Notes under the pieces: generated by a model
The model's database searches: none
What the model was told of the DNA's origin: nothing
Seen by the model: only the letters and a program-made list of their open reading frames with translations
Program-made: the position numbers and the translations under genes
Part shown: piece by piece, positions 49,178-57,524 of the stretch
Layout of the letters: every line of letters starts with the position of its first letter
Numbering within the stretch: position 1 is the stretch's first letter
NCBI RefSeq assembly: GCF_900188095.1
Contig: NZ_FZOT01000001.1
Location: 637,025 to 701,024, forward strand
Direction: 5' to 3'
DNA length: 64,000 nucleotides
DNA from: Noviherbaspirillum humi
Lineage (GTDB): Bacteria > Pseudomonadota > Gammaproteobacteria > Burkholderiales > Burkholderiaceae_D

Positions 49178-50217
49178 TGAAGAAAAATGGCATGGACAGA
49201 ATTCAGGATGACATCGTTCAGGAAGACAGGATAGCGGTCGTCATTCCCTCGTACCGGGTGACGCGCCATATTGCCAACGTGGTGGCGCGCATGCCTGCGC
49301 TGGTGTGGCGAATCTATATCGTCGACGACGCTTGTCCGGACGCTTCCGGCAAATTCGCCGAGGAGACTTTGCACGATCCCCGAATAAGGGTGCTTTATCA
49401 TGCCGAAAACCAGGGCGTGGGTGGCGCCGTCATGACCGGGTACCGTGCGGCTATCGAGGACGGTGCGGAGGTAATCGTCAAGATCGATGGGGACGATCAA
49501 ATGGACCCGGGCTTGATCCAGCAGTTCATCGATCCCATCCTCGCAGGCGAAGCCGATTACACAAAAGGAAATCGCTTCTTCGATCTGGAGGAAATTCGCG
49601 CGATGCCGGGCATAAGGCTTTTCGGCAATGCGGTACTGTCCTTCATGGCGAAGTTCTCTACCGGTTACTGGGATCTTTTTGACCCCACCAATGGATACAC
49701 CGCAATCCATGCAGACATTGCACGCCATCTTCCCTTTGATCGAATCAGCAAGCGCTATTTTTTCGAAACCGACATCCTGTTCCGCCTCAATACATTGCGG
49801 GCAGTCGTGGTGGACGTGCCGATGGATGCCAAATACGGCGACGAGGTAAGCAACCTCAAGATCTCCAAAGTCGCCGGCGAGTTCCTGGTCAAACATATTC
49901 GCAATTTCGGCAAGCGCATTTTCTACAATTACTACTTGCGGGACATGTCAGTGGCTTCCGTGGAGCTTCCGATTGGATTGTTCCTGTTCGTCTTCGGCGT
50001 TGTCTTCGGCGGGTATCACTGGATCAAATCGGCGGAGGCTGGCATCGCCACCCCGGCGGGTACCGTCATGCTGGCGGCGTTGCCCATCTTGGTCGGTCTG
50101 CAAATGATCTTGGCCTTCGTGGGACATGACGTGATGTCGGTTCCCCGACGTCCTCGACATGGACGACGCTCTGCCCCCCGGCATGCCGCGTCGACCGGAA
50201 TCAGAAGCAAGCCATGA
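49177..50217 (+). CDS. GtrB-like polyprenyl-phosphate glycosyltransferase (GT2)
   Basis: A 346-residue GT2 enzyme. Motifs: VVIPSYRVTRHI, DDACPDAS, the acidic DGDDQ at 104-108 and NGYTAIHA. Two C-terminal transmembrane helices (about 263-283 and 292-315) anchor it. Such enzymes transfer a sugar from a nucleotide donor to undecaprenyl phosphate for use on the periplasmic side. The sugar is unknown. The ATG shares its A with the TAA of the preceding gene. The last 25 residues are basic (RRPRHGRRSAPRH). Confidence 0.85.
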   Translation: MKKNGMDRIQDDIVQEDRIAVVIPSYRVTRHIANVVARMPALVWRIYIVDDACPDASGKFAEETLHDPRIRVLYHAENQGVGGAVMTGYRAAIEDGAEVIVKIDGDDQMDPGLIQQFIDPILAGEADYTKGNRFFDLEEIRAMPGIRLFGNAVLSFMAKFSTGYWDLFDPTNGYTAIHADIARHLPFDRISKRYFFETDILFRLNTLRAVVVDVPMDAKYGDEVSNLKISKVAGEFLVKHIRNFGKRIFYNYYLRDMSVASVELPIGLFLFVFGVVFGGYHWIKSAEAGIATPAGTVMLAALPILVGLQMILAFVGHDVMSVPRRPRHGRRSAPRHAASTGIRSKP

Positions 50218-50768
50218 GCTATCTCGCATTCTTGAGAGACAAGGCCAAGGGCTATTCGCTCGGATTGATGCTTCGACTGGAGTTCGAGTCCCTGTTCTTC
50301 GGTCTGGCCGGCCTTGTACCGACCACCTTTGGCGTGTTTGTGCGGGCCGCGATATGCAAGCTGTTCCTCAAATCTTGCCGTGGACTCTCCTGGATTCAAC
50401 CTCGTGTCACCATCGTGCATGGTGATCGGATCACGGTAGGGTCGCATTTCGCTGTCAACTCGGGCACTTACATAAATGGATTCGGTGGCATTGAAATGGG
50501 CTCCCATGTACTAATCGGCAGCAATGTCACGATTTCTTCCGGACAGCATCCTATCGACGGCCGGCTTCCGCCAGTTTTTGCACGCCAATCCTTGCCAAAG
50601 AAGATTGTGATTGAAGATGACGTATGGATCGGTGCAGGCGCAGTGATCATGCCTGGCGTACGACTGGCTCAAGGGACGGTCGTTGGCGCGAACGCCGTCG
50701 TAACGCGAGATACCGAACCCTATTCCATTGTCGTGGGAGCACCGGCGCATAAAATCAGGAATCGGTGA
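50214..50768 (+). CDS. Hexapeptide-repeat acyltransferase (WbbJ-like)
   Basis: A 184-residue left-handed beta-helix protein. The hexapeptide region (about 68-180) includes GSHVLIGSNVTISSGQHP, IEDDVWIGAGAVIMPG, GTVVGANAVVTRD and the typical end YSIVVGAPAHKIRNR. An N-terminal hydrophobic helix may place it at the membrane. Relatives O-acetylate sugars in O-antigen or capsule. It is coupled to both neighbours (ATGA at 50214, GTGA at 50765). Confidence 0.85.
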   Translation: MSYLAFLRDKAKGYSLGLMLRLEFESLFFGLAGLVPTTFGVFVRAAICKLFLKSCRGLSWIQPRVTIVHGDRITVGSHFAVNSGTYINGFGGIEMGSHVLIGSNVTISSGQHPIDGRLPPVFARQSLPKKIVIEDDVWIGAGAVIMPGVRLAQGTVVGANAVVTRDTEPYSIVVGAPAHKIRNR

Positions 50769-51169
50769 GGAAGATGGGTACCTTGATTCGTTATCTGATT
50801 GTTGCGGTGTTTGCCTATGTGATCGACATGGGCGGCTTTTATATCCTGATCAAGTCTGGAATAGACCCGGTAGTCGCCAACGTCGCGGTGAAAGTGCTTG
50901 CCGCCATCTGCGGCTTCTTCATGCATCGCCGCTTTACCTATCGCATCGAAGGGCGAGAGGCCATGGCGGCGCATGCACGCAAATACTTCGGTCTGGCGCT
51001 TGCTTATACACCTGCATCGTCGGTCGTTCTTTTCCTGATCATGCTGGTGTTGCCACAGCCTGTCTATGCAAAGGCAATCTCCGATGTGCTGCTTTTCGTC
51101 GCCACATATTGGATCACCACGAAATTCACCTTCACCAAGGGCGCAGACAGCCCGCGTTCCGGGTTGTAA
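50765..51169 (+). CDS. GtrA-family membrane protein
   Basis: A 134-residue protein with four transmembrane helices, beginning TLIRYLIVAVFAYVIDMGGF and containing AAICGFFMHRRFTYRIEGRE and ITTKFTFTKG, the GtrA signature. GtrA proteins are proposed to flip undecaprenyl-phosphate-linked sugars across the inner membrane. The GTG at 50765 overlaps the preceding stop; an ATG at 50774 is the alternative. Two GtrB-like enzymes lie nearby, fitting a GtrAB-type decoration module. Confidence 0.88.
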   Translation: MRKMGTLIRYLIVAVFAYVIDMGGFYILIKSGIDPVVANVAVKVLAAICGFFMHRRFTYRIEGREAMAAHARKYFGLALAYTPASSVVLFLIMLVLPQPVYAKAISDVLLFVATYWITTKFTFTKGADSPRSGL

Positions 51170-51172
51170 AGC

Positions 51173-52483
51173 ATGATTCCGGAATCGCTCGATCAAGCTG
51201 CGCGGCATAAGCTCGTTGTCACCGGAGCCACGGGCTACATCGGTGAGCGTCTGATTGAGGCAGCCTTGTCTCAAGGATTCGACGTGATTGCGTTGTCGCG
51301 TCGCCCTCCCACCGATCCCAGGGTATCTTGGCACCGCTTCGATTTGGCTGAGCCAGCTGTCTTGGCCTGGCCGGAGGGTGTACGCGCAGTCGTTCATTTG
51401 GCAGCACAAACCGGCACGACGGCAGAATTGGATGCGCAAGGCGAGATCCGCGCAGCCGAGAGCTTGATGCAAGCGGCACGTGATCGTGACGCACGTTTCG
51501 TATTCGTCTCGAGCCAGACGGCACGGCCGGACGCGCCAAGCGATTACGGCAGAGTCAAGGCAGCCATAGAAGCCCGGGTTTTGGCGAGTGAGGGTGTCGT
51601 GGTTCGGCCTGGCCAGGTCTACGGCGGGTCGCCGCGGGGCCTCTTTGGCACGCTGGTGCGCGCAGCGGATCGGCTTCCTGTGCTTCCCCGTTTTCTTCCC
51701 GCGTCACTGGTGCAGCCCATCCATGTCGACGATCTTGCTCAAGGCTTGATGCTGCTGGTGACGCGTGGCGCCACTGCTCCCCGAATCTATTGTCTCGGCG
51801 CCGCCGAACCCGTCACGTTCACGCATTTCCTTGACACCTTGGCCCGCTGTCGTGTCCGGCGGAACCGCTTCTTTGTGCCGGTTCCCCAATTCCTGATCCG
51901 GTTCCTCGCGTACGTAGCGGGAGCTTCGCTCGCCCGGCGTCTAGGCCTCGCGCAGTTGCTGTCTCTGTTCGGCCTGCCGCCAATGCAGACCCAAGAAGAC
52001 ATGCGATCCTTGGGCTTGTTACTCAGAACGCTCGAAGAGGGAATGGCAAAGAGCGGACGAGGACGGCGCAAACGGCAGCTCGAGGAAGCCAGAACATTGC
52101 TTTGGTATGTGCTTCGGCAACGACCACCTGCAGACCTCCTTCGCCGCTATGTCCGGATGCTGGATGGCGCCGGGAAAACGGCGTTGCTGCGCTTTCCGAG
52201 ATGGATGAAGTGTTTTCCCTCCTTGGTATCGATGGCGGATGAACCCGGATTCAGGCGTTCGGAGGAGGGTGCTGAATTCTGTTGGCGGCTGGACGCGGCA
52301 ACGTTGATCGCCGAAGCATCGCGCCCGGGTGCCGTGCGCTTTCTGGGAAATAACCGGCATGCCGGCTTCTTGTCCGCGGTGTTGCTGCTCGCGAAGGCGG
52401 TGTCGTCGGAGATTGCCTTTCGCCTCCTTGGCATTGTTTGGAGAATCGTTTGGCGCGATTCGTCAATCAGGGAGATGCAATGA
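51173..52483 (+). CDS. NAD-dependent epimerase/dehydratase-type SDR with C-terminal extension
   Basis: A 436-residue protein. The N-terminal SDR domain has GATGYIGE (18-25), VHLAAQTGT, FVSSQTA and a catalytic Tyr125-x3-Lys129 (YGRVK). The SDR core seems to end near residue 290. The remaining roughly 145 residues (starting near LLLRTLEEGMAKSGRGRRK and including LLRRYVRMLDGAGK) match nothing I recognise; hydrophobic stretches near the end may associate with the membrane. It follows gtrA by three bases and overlaps the GMC gene (ATGA), suggesting a joint redox step on a sugar. Confidence 0.8.
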   Translation: MIPESLDQAARHKLVVTGATGYIGERLIEAALSQGFDVIALSRRPPTDPRVSWHRFDLAEPAVLAWPEGVRAVVHLAAQTGTTAELDAQGEIRAAESLMQAARDRDARFVFVSSQTARPDAPSDYGRVKAAIEARVLASEGVVVRPGQVYGGSPRGLFGTLVRAADRLPVLPRFLPASLVQPIHVDDLAQGLMLLVTRGATAPRIYCLGAAEPVTFTHFLDTLARCRVRRNRFFVPVPQFLIRFLAYVAGASLARRLGLAQLLSLFGLPPMQTQEDMRSLGLLLRTLEEGMAKSGRGRRKRQLEEARTLLWYVLRQRPPADLLRRYVRMLDGAGKTALLRFPRWMKCFPSLVSMADEPGFRRSEEGAEFCWRLDAATLIAEASRPGAVRFLGNNRHAGFLSAVLLLAKAVSSEIAFRLLGIVWRIVWRDSSIREMQ

Positions 52484-54117
52484 TTGGTCCCGAGTTCGAC
52501 ATCATCATCGTCGGCAGTGGGCCGGCAGGCGTTTCCGCCGCATTTCCCCTTCTCAGTGCAGGGCTTCGTGTGCTGATGGTCGATGGCGGACATCGCCCAT
52601 CGGTTGCACCGCCGGCGCGTTCTTTTCTCTCCATGCGTTCCGACGATCCGGCCCAATGGGAGTGGATGCTTGGCCGGGAGTTTCACGCCATCAAATTTCG
52701 GGAAGCGGCATCTCCCAAATTGCGCGCGCCTACCCATGATTACGTATTCAAGGACTTCATTGCCCGCAACCGGATTGCGGCGGAACACTTCATCGCAGTA
52801 GGTTCGCTGGCGCAGGGTGGACTGTCCAACGCCTGGGGGTGCGGTGTGGCCCGCTTTTCCGATGCTGACTTGGCCGCATTCCCGTGCCCAACGCATGAAT
52901 GGGATATATCGTACCGCGCAGTGGCCATGCGCATGGGCATCAGCGGAAGCCGGGACGATGATTTGAGAGAGTATTTCGGACTCGACGAGTGGGCGCAGCC
53001 GCCCGTGGAACTCGATGTCGCGCATGCTTTTCTCGAAGCGCGTTATCACAAGCAGCGAAGCAAATTGATCAATGCCGGCTTCCGCATGGGCCGCTCCCGC
53101 GTTGCCGCCTTGACGGAGCCGCTCGACGAGCGCCTGCCGTGCAATCTTTCCGGAAATTGCCTATGGGGTTGCAGTCGGCGTGCGCTGTACAGCGCCGCTG
53201 ATGACTTGATCCGGCTGCGGCGGGACTTCCCGAATTTTCGCTATGAAGCCGGTTTTGTCGTGGAAGGGGTGAGCAGAGCCGGTAGCGGCTGGAAAATACT
53301 TTCGAATCAGCCCGGTGCGAGCGGCTGTTCGGAATTTGGCGGCACGAAAATCATGCTGGCCGCCGGCACCTTGGCCACAACGAGATTGGTGCTGGATGCA
53401 CTGCAGATAAACACACCGGTTCGTGTGCTGTCCTCTCCCACGGCCGCTTTTTTATTGTGGCTGCCGACCCTGCTTGGCATCAAGCGCCAGGATGGATTTG
53501 GACTGGGTCAATTGTCTTTCGCGTTGCGCTTGAACGGCGGCGATACCGGATTCGGGTCGACTTTTGCCACGACCGGCATCCCCGTAACGGAATTTGCCAG
53601 GCATCTTCCGTTCGGCCGCCGCCATAGTGTTGATATCCTGCGTAACCTGCTAAGCTCCTGCCTCGCTGGAAACATGTTTCTTCCAGGGCATCTTTCGGAA
53701 GCCACGGCAAGGCTCGACGCCAACGGCAGCCTGCTTATCAAGGGGGGGCATTCGGAGTCTGTGCCGGACCTGATGGCTGAAGCGGCAAGGAAACTGCGCC
53801 AGGCATTTTGGCATCTCGGCGGCATCGTGCTGCCGATGAGTTTCACCATGGGCAAGTCCGGCGGTGATATCCACTACGCAGGGACCTTGCCCATGCGGCA
53901 ATCGCCGCGGCAAGGCGAAACCGATGGATTGGGTACCGTTCAGGGTCTGGAAAACATTCACGCTGTCGATGGCGCTTGTTTGCCGCTGCTGCCGGAAAAG
54001 TCTCATACCTTGACGATCATGGCCAATGCAGACCGTATCGCTCGCGCCGTTGCCAAACAATGGCGCGCACATGTCCGGGTTGGGAATGAATTCAGTTTGA
54101 ATAAATCCGAAGGTTGA
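52480..54117 (+). CDS. GMC-type FAD-dependent oxidoreductase
   Basis: A 545-residue flavoprotein. The FAD-binding motif GSGPAG (12-17) follows MIGPEFDIIIV; GGLSNAWGCGVARF, GNCLWGCSRRALY and a C-terminal HAVDGACLPLLPEKSHTLTIMA place it near the GMC oxidoreductase family. Family members oxidise alcohol groups of sugars, alcohols or sterols. The ATG at 52480 has GGAGA just upstream and overlaps the preceding TGA; the frame is open 14 codons further upstream, but those codons lie in the SDR gene. The substrate is likely a (lipid-linked) sugar, by context only. Confidence 0.82.
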   Translation: MIGPEFDIIIVGSGPAGVSAAFPLLSAGLRVLMVDGGHRPSVAPPARSFLSMRSDDPAQWEWMLGREFHAIKFREAASPKLRAPTHDYVFKDFIARNRIAAEHFIAVGSLAQGGLSNAWGCGVARFSDADLAAFPCPTHEWDISYRAVAMRMGISGSRDDDLREYFGLDEWAQPPVELDVAHAFLEARYHKQRSKLINAGFRMGRSRVAALTEPLDERLPCNLSGNCLWGCSRRALYSAADDLIRLRRDFPNFRYEAGFVVEGVSRAGSGWKILSNQPGASGCSEFGGTKIMLAAGTLATTRLVLDALQINTPVRVLSSPTAAFLLWLPTLLGIKRQDGFGLGQLSFALRLNGGDTGFGSTFATTGIPVTEFARHLPFGRRHSVDILRNLLSSCLAGNMFLPGHLSEATARLDANGSLLIKGGHSESVPDLMAEAARKLRQAFWHLGGIVLPMSFTMGKSGGDIHYAGTLPMRQSPRQGETDGLGTVQGLENIHAVDGACLPLLPEKSHTLTIMANADRIARAVAKQWRAHVRVGNEFSLNKSEG

Positions 54118-54136
54118 AGCGAAACCGCTTCGAGAA

Positions 54137-55198
54137 ATGCAGGAATTGGCTAAACATCAAAATTTGGATGGTATGAGAATGAAGAGGGAAGCAGCAGTGG
54201 ATGGTGAAGTAACGAGGAAGCCTCGGCTGCTTTCCATGGTGATCCCATGCTACAACGAGGAAGAGGTCATTCATGAAACGATGCGTCGACTGGGCGACTT
54301 TTGTGCACAGCTGACCGATCTTGACATCGAATTGATATTCGTCGACGACGGCAGCCGTGATCGCACTCGCAGCATTCTCAAGGAGTACGCCAATCGGGAC
54401 GCGCGTATCCGGGTGATCGGATTTGCCCGGAATTTCGGCCATCAAATCGCCGTAACGGCCGGCATTGACGCGGCACATGGCGATGCCATCGTGCTGATCG
54501 ACGCTGATTTGCAGGACCCGCCGGAAGTCGTTCACCAGATGATTGAAAAGTGGCGTGAAGGCTACGACGTCGTTTATGGCACGCGCACCGAACGGCCGGG
54601 AGAGTCGCGCTTCAAGCTGTCGACCGCCCGCGCTTTTTATCGCCTCCTGAATCGGCTTTCAAACGTGCCCATCCCATTGGATACCGGCGATTTCAGGCTC
54701 ATGAGCCGAAACGTGGCCGATGCATTGCGATCCATGCCGGAGCGCGACCGCTTTGTCCGCGGCATGGTGAGCTGGGTCGGCTTCCGGCAAATTGCGCTGC
54801 CATACAAGCGGGCGGAGCGCTTCGCCGGCACGAGCAAGTACCCGCTACGAAAGATGATCCGTTTCGCCACCGACGGCATTCTTTCGTTTTCCACCAAGCC
54901 GCTGCAGCTGGCCGTCGGGCTCGGCATGGCTGCCGCTTCACTCGCACTGGCCGGCATCGTCTATGCCTTGTTCCTGCGCATCTTCACCAGCATCTGGGTC
55001 GAAGGATGGACCGCCCTGATGATTGCCGTACTTTTCCTCGGCGGCGTGCAGCTCATCTGCGTTGGGATTCTCGGGGAGTACATCGGGCGCATCTATAACG
55101 AGGTCAAGAACCGTCCGTTGTACGTCGTGGATGAATATCTTGGCTTCGAGGTCGATATGCCTCACATGTCGCGCAGCCCGGTGGTCCAGTGCAAATGA
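54137..55198 (+). CDS. GtrB/DPM1-like polyprenyl-phosphate glycosyltransferase (GT2)
   Basis: A 353-residue GT2 enzyme. Motifs: SMVIPCYNEEEVIHET, FVDDGSRDRT, and the DxD-type LIDADLQDPPEVV (Asp122, Asp124). Two C-terminal helices (about 255-278 and 290-312) precede YVVDEYLGFE. It resembles GtrB, ArnC and bactoprenol glucosyltransferases that load undecaprenyl phosphate with one sugar. The first 30 residues are variable, so a later ATG is possible. Its stop overlaps the next start (ATGA). Confidence 0.88.
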   Translation: MQELAKHQNLDGMRMKREAAVDGEVTRKPRLLSMVIPCYNEEEVIHETMRRLGDFCAQLTDLDIELIFVDDGSRDRTRSILKEYANRDARIRVIGFARNFGHQIAVTAGIDAAHGDAIVLIDADLQDPPEVVHQMIEKWREGYDVVYGTRTERPGESRFKLSTARAFYRLLNRLSNVPIPLDTGDFRLMSRNVADALRSMPERDRFVRGMVSWVGFRQIALPYKRAERFAGTSKYPLRKMIRFATDGILSFSTKPLQLAVGLGMAAASLALAGIVYALFLRIFTSIWVEGWTALMIAVLFLGGVQLICVGILGEYIGRIYNEVKNRPLYVVDEYLGFEVDMPHMSRSPVVQCK

Positions 55199-56187
55199 AT
55201 ATTCGCAAAGCGGCGCGGTTCGGACTCGGCCTTGGTCTGGCTGCGCTATTCGCCTGGATGCTGGTACGGCAGATCCGGCTCGATGAACTGCGCAGAGCCT
55301 TCGAGGGCGTAGAGCAACATTGGGTTGCGGCAGCCCTGCTTTCCTTCGTTGCAGGCTATGTTTGTCGCATCCAGCGTTGGCGGCTCATGCTGCAGGTTGC
55401 AAGGCCGGGACTGCGGTGGGCAGACTGCGCCGGCCCGTTTTTAGCCAGCTTCGCCGTCAACAATGTTCTTCCATTCAGAGCCGGCGATGTGTTGCGCGCG
55501 TTCGCTTTCAACCGCCGACTTGGCGTGACCTCGGGCAGTGTGCTCGCCACCTTGCTGGTAGAGCGTCTCCTCGACTTGTTGATGGTTCTGGTCTTGTTCG
55601 GCGCCGCATTGGCCGTGTTCGGATTGCAGGCGAGCCAGTTGGCCGGAATAGGTGGGGCGACGCTGATTCTGGCCGGCGGCATGGTGATGATGGTTCTGCT
55701 GTTTCCCGGACTGTTCTCGCCGATTCTCCAGGCGTTCGGTAAAGTCGCAGGCCGGGTAGCCCCGTCCCTGGGCGTGCGCATGCAGGAGGAGATAGGCAAG
55801 ATATTGTCGACGCTGGCGGGGATGGCAAGGGGCGGGAACATGATCCGCCTGATCGCCTGGTCTGCCATGGCTTGGCTGGCCGAGGGCGGTGTGTTCGGTT
55901 TCGCTGCCCTTGCAATACATTCCATCACCATGCCGTCGGCCAGCTGGCTGGCTTTGCCGATCGGCACCCTGGCAACACTCATCCCGAGCACCCCTGGCTA
56001 CGTTGGAACGTTTGACTATTTCACCGTGCATGCGATGACAGCGCTTGGCAACGAACGCACGGCGGCGGTTGCCTACGCGTTGCTGGTCCATGCGCTGCTT
56101 TGGTTGCCACCGACGATTCTCGGCGGACTGTATCTGCTGATGCGCCCGGCACGAAGCGAAAAGAGTTTAAAAGGAATTCAATCATGA
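55195..56187 (+). CDS. UPF0104/LPG synthase-type transmembrane protein
   Basis: A 330-residue membrane protein with about eight helices. It carries the family features AGYVCRIQRWRLMLQ, NNVLPFRAGDVLRAFA, and PSTPGYVGTFDYFTVHA. The family (UPF0104, related to the flippase region of MprF) is associated with lipid or lipid-linked substrate translocation; the role here is unproven. It is coupled on both sides by ATGA overlaps. Confidence 0.85.
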   Translation: MNIRKAARFGLGLGLAALFAWMLVRQIRLDELRRAFEGVEQHWVAAALLSFVAGYVCRIQRWRLMLQVARPGLRWADCAGPFLASFAVNNVLPFRAGDVLRAFAFNRRLGVTSGSVLATLLVERLLDLLMVLVLFGAALAVFGLQASQLAGIGGATLILAGGMVMMVLLFPGLFSPILQAFGKVAGRVAPSLGVRMQEEIGKILSTLAGMARGGNMIRLIAWSAMAWLAEGGVFGFAALAIHSITMPSASWLALPIGTLATLIPSTPGYVGTFDYFTVHAMTALGNERTAAVAYALLVHALLWLPPTILGGLYLLMRPARSEKSLKGIQS

Positions 56188-57524
56188 CATTGTCACATTC
56201 GACCCAGGTAACCATCGTTGGGGGCGGATTCACCGGCCTGACAGCCGCCTATGAATTGGTGAAGCAGGGCATTGCCGTCACCGTACTCGAAGCTGAGCCG
56301 GAAATCGCCGGACTGGCCGCTGCTTTTGACGTAAGCGGTGAAAAGCTCGATCGCTTCTATCATCACTGGTTCACCAACGATGTCGAAGTCATGGGCTTGA
56401 TCGATGATCTGGGGTTGAATGAGCGTGTGGTAATCAATCCCACCAATACGGGCATCTACTACGCAAACAATTTTTTCAAACTCTCCACGCCGTGGGATCT
56501 GCTGAATTTCAAGCCACTCGGTTTCATCGATCGCATCCGCCTGGGCTTGCTCGCCTTGCGCGCGCGCCGTGTCGGCAACTGGATGGAGCTGGAGCACAAA
56601 ACCGCCCACCAATGGCTACGGGAACTGGGCGGGGAAAATGTCTACCGGGTGGTTTGGGAACCGCTTTTAAAAGGCAAATTTGGCCCCTATGCGAATGACA
56701 TTTCTGCGGTGTGGTTCTGGAACAAGCTGAAGCTTCGAGGAGGCAGCCGTGGCAAAGGAGGCGAGGAACGTCTTGCCTACTTCAAAGGCGGCTTCGTCGG
56801 GCTGGCAGATGCGCTGGCTGAGCGAATTACGGCCCTCGGTGGCCGCATTGAAACCAATGCTGCCGTGACTCGAATCGATCCTATCGGAGGTCGCTGGAAG
56901 ACTACGGTGAAAGGAGAGGAGATCTTATCAGACCGAGTCATTGCGACCACCGCGCTTCCGATCATTTCCGACATGGTGCGCGGTTGGGCAGATCAGGACT
57001 ATCTCGCGTCTCTGAGAAAAATCGATTACATCGGTAACGTGTGTCTGGTGCTTCAATTGGACCGCTCCCTTTCGAAAACCTATTGGTTGAACGTCAACGA
57101 TCCCAGCTTCCCCTTCGTCGGCGTAATCGAACATACCAATTTCGAACGTCCGGAAACCTATGGCGGCAATCATGTCGTTTATCTTTCCAAATATCTGCCG
57201 CATACCGATGCCTTGTATTCGATGGATAGGGACCAGTTGCTTGACTACGCCTTTCCCTATCTGAAAAAAATGTTTCCGGAACTTGAGCGCGGCTGGATTC
57301 GCGATTACCAAGTTTGGCGCGCCCGGTGGTCTCAGCCTGTGGTGGTCAAACATTACAGCAAGCTGATTCCGCCGCAGGATGCTCCTCTGCCGGGCATGCA
57401 TATCTGTTCAATGGCACAGATTTATCCCGAGGACCGCGGCACCAACTACGCCATCAGGGAAGGCCGCAAGATCGGCCAGCGTGTCGCTCGGATGGTCAAT
57501 CCGGTGGCGCTAGAAAACGCATGA
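56184..57524 (+). CDS. FAD/NAD(P)-binding oxidoreductase of the amine-oxidase type
   Basis: A 446-residue flavoprotein. The dinucleotide loop GGGFTGLTAAYELV (13 onward) is followed by VLEAEPEIAGLAAAF, HHWFTNDVEVMGLI, and a C-terminal region HICSMAQIYPEDRGTNYAIREG. It resembles amine-oxidase/protoporphyrinogen-oxidase proteins and UDP-galactopyranose mutase-like flavoproteins found in polysaccharide loci. Whether it oxidises or isomerises a sugar cannot be told. It is coupled to the UPF0104 and DUF2079 genes by four-base overlaps. Confidence 0.82.
   Translation: MTLSHSTQVTIVGGGFTGLTAAYELVKQGIAVTVLEAEPEIAGLAAAFDVSGEKLDRFYHHWFTNDVEVMGLIDDLGLNERVVINPTNTGIYYANNFFKLSTPWDLLNFKPLGFIDRIRLGLLALRARRVGNWMELEHKTAHQWLRELGGENVYRVVWEPLLKGKFGPYANDISAVWFWNKLKLRGGSRGKGGEERLAYFKGGFVGLADALAERITALGGRIETNAAVTRIDPIGGRWKTTVKGEEILSDRVIATTALPIISDMVRGWADQDYLASLRKIDYIGNVCLVLQLDRSLSKTYWLNVNDPSFPFVGVIEHTNFERPETYGGNHVVYLSKYLPHTDALYSMDRDQLLDYAFPYLKKMFPELERGWIRDYQVWRARWSQPVVVKHYSKLIPPQDAPLPGMHICSMAQIYPEDRGTNYAIREGRKIGQRVARMVNPVALENA

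Noticed and set aside
50765..54117. Assigning the GMC and SDR proteins directly as DprE1 and DprE2
   Set aside because: The flavoprotein has a GMC C-terminus and not the VAO-type FAD domain of DprE1, so only the gene arrangement, not the enzyme family, is shared.
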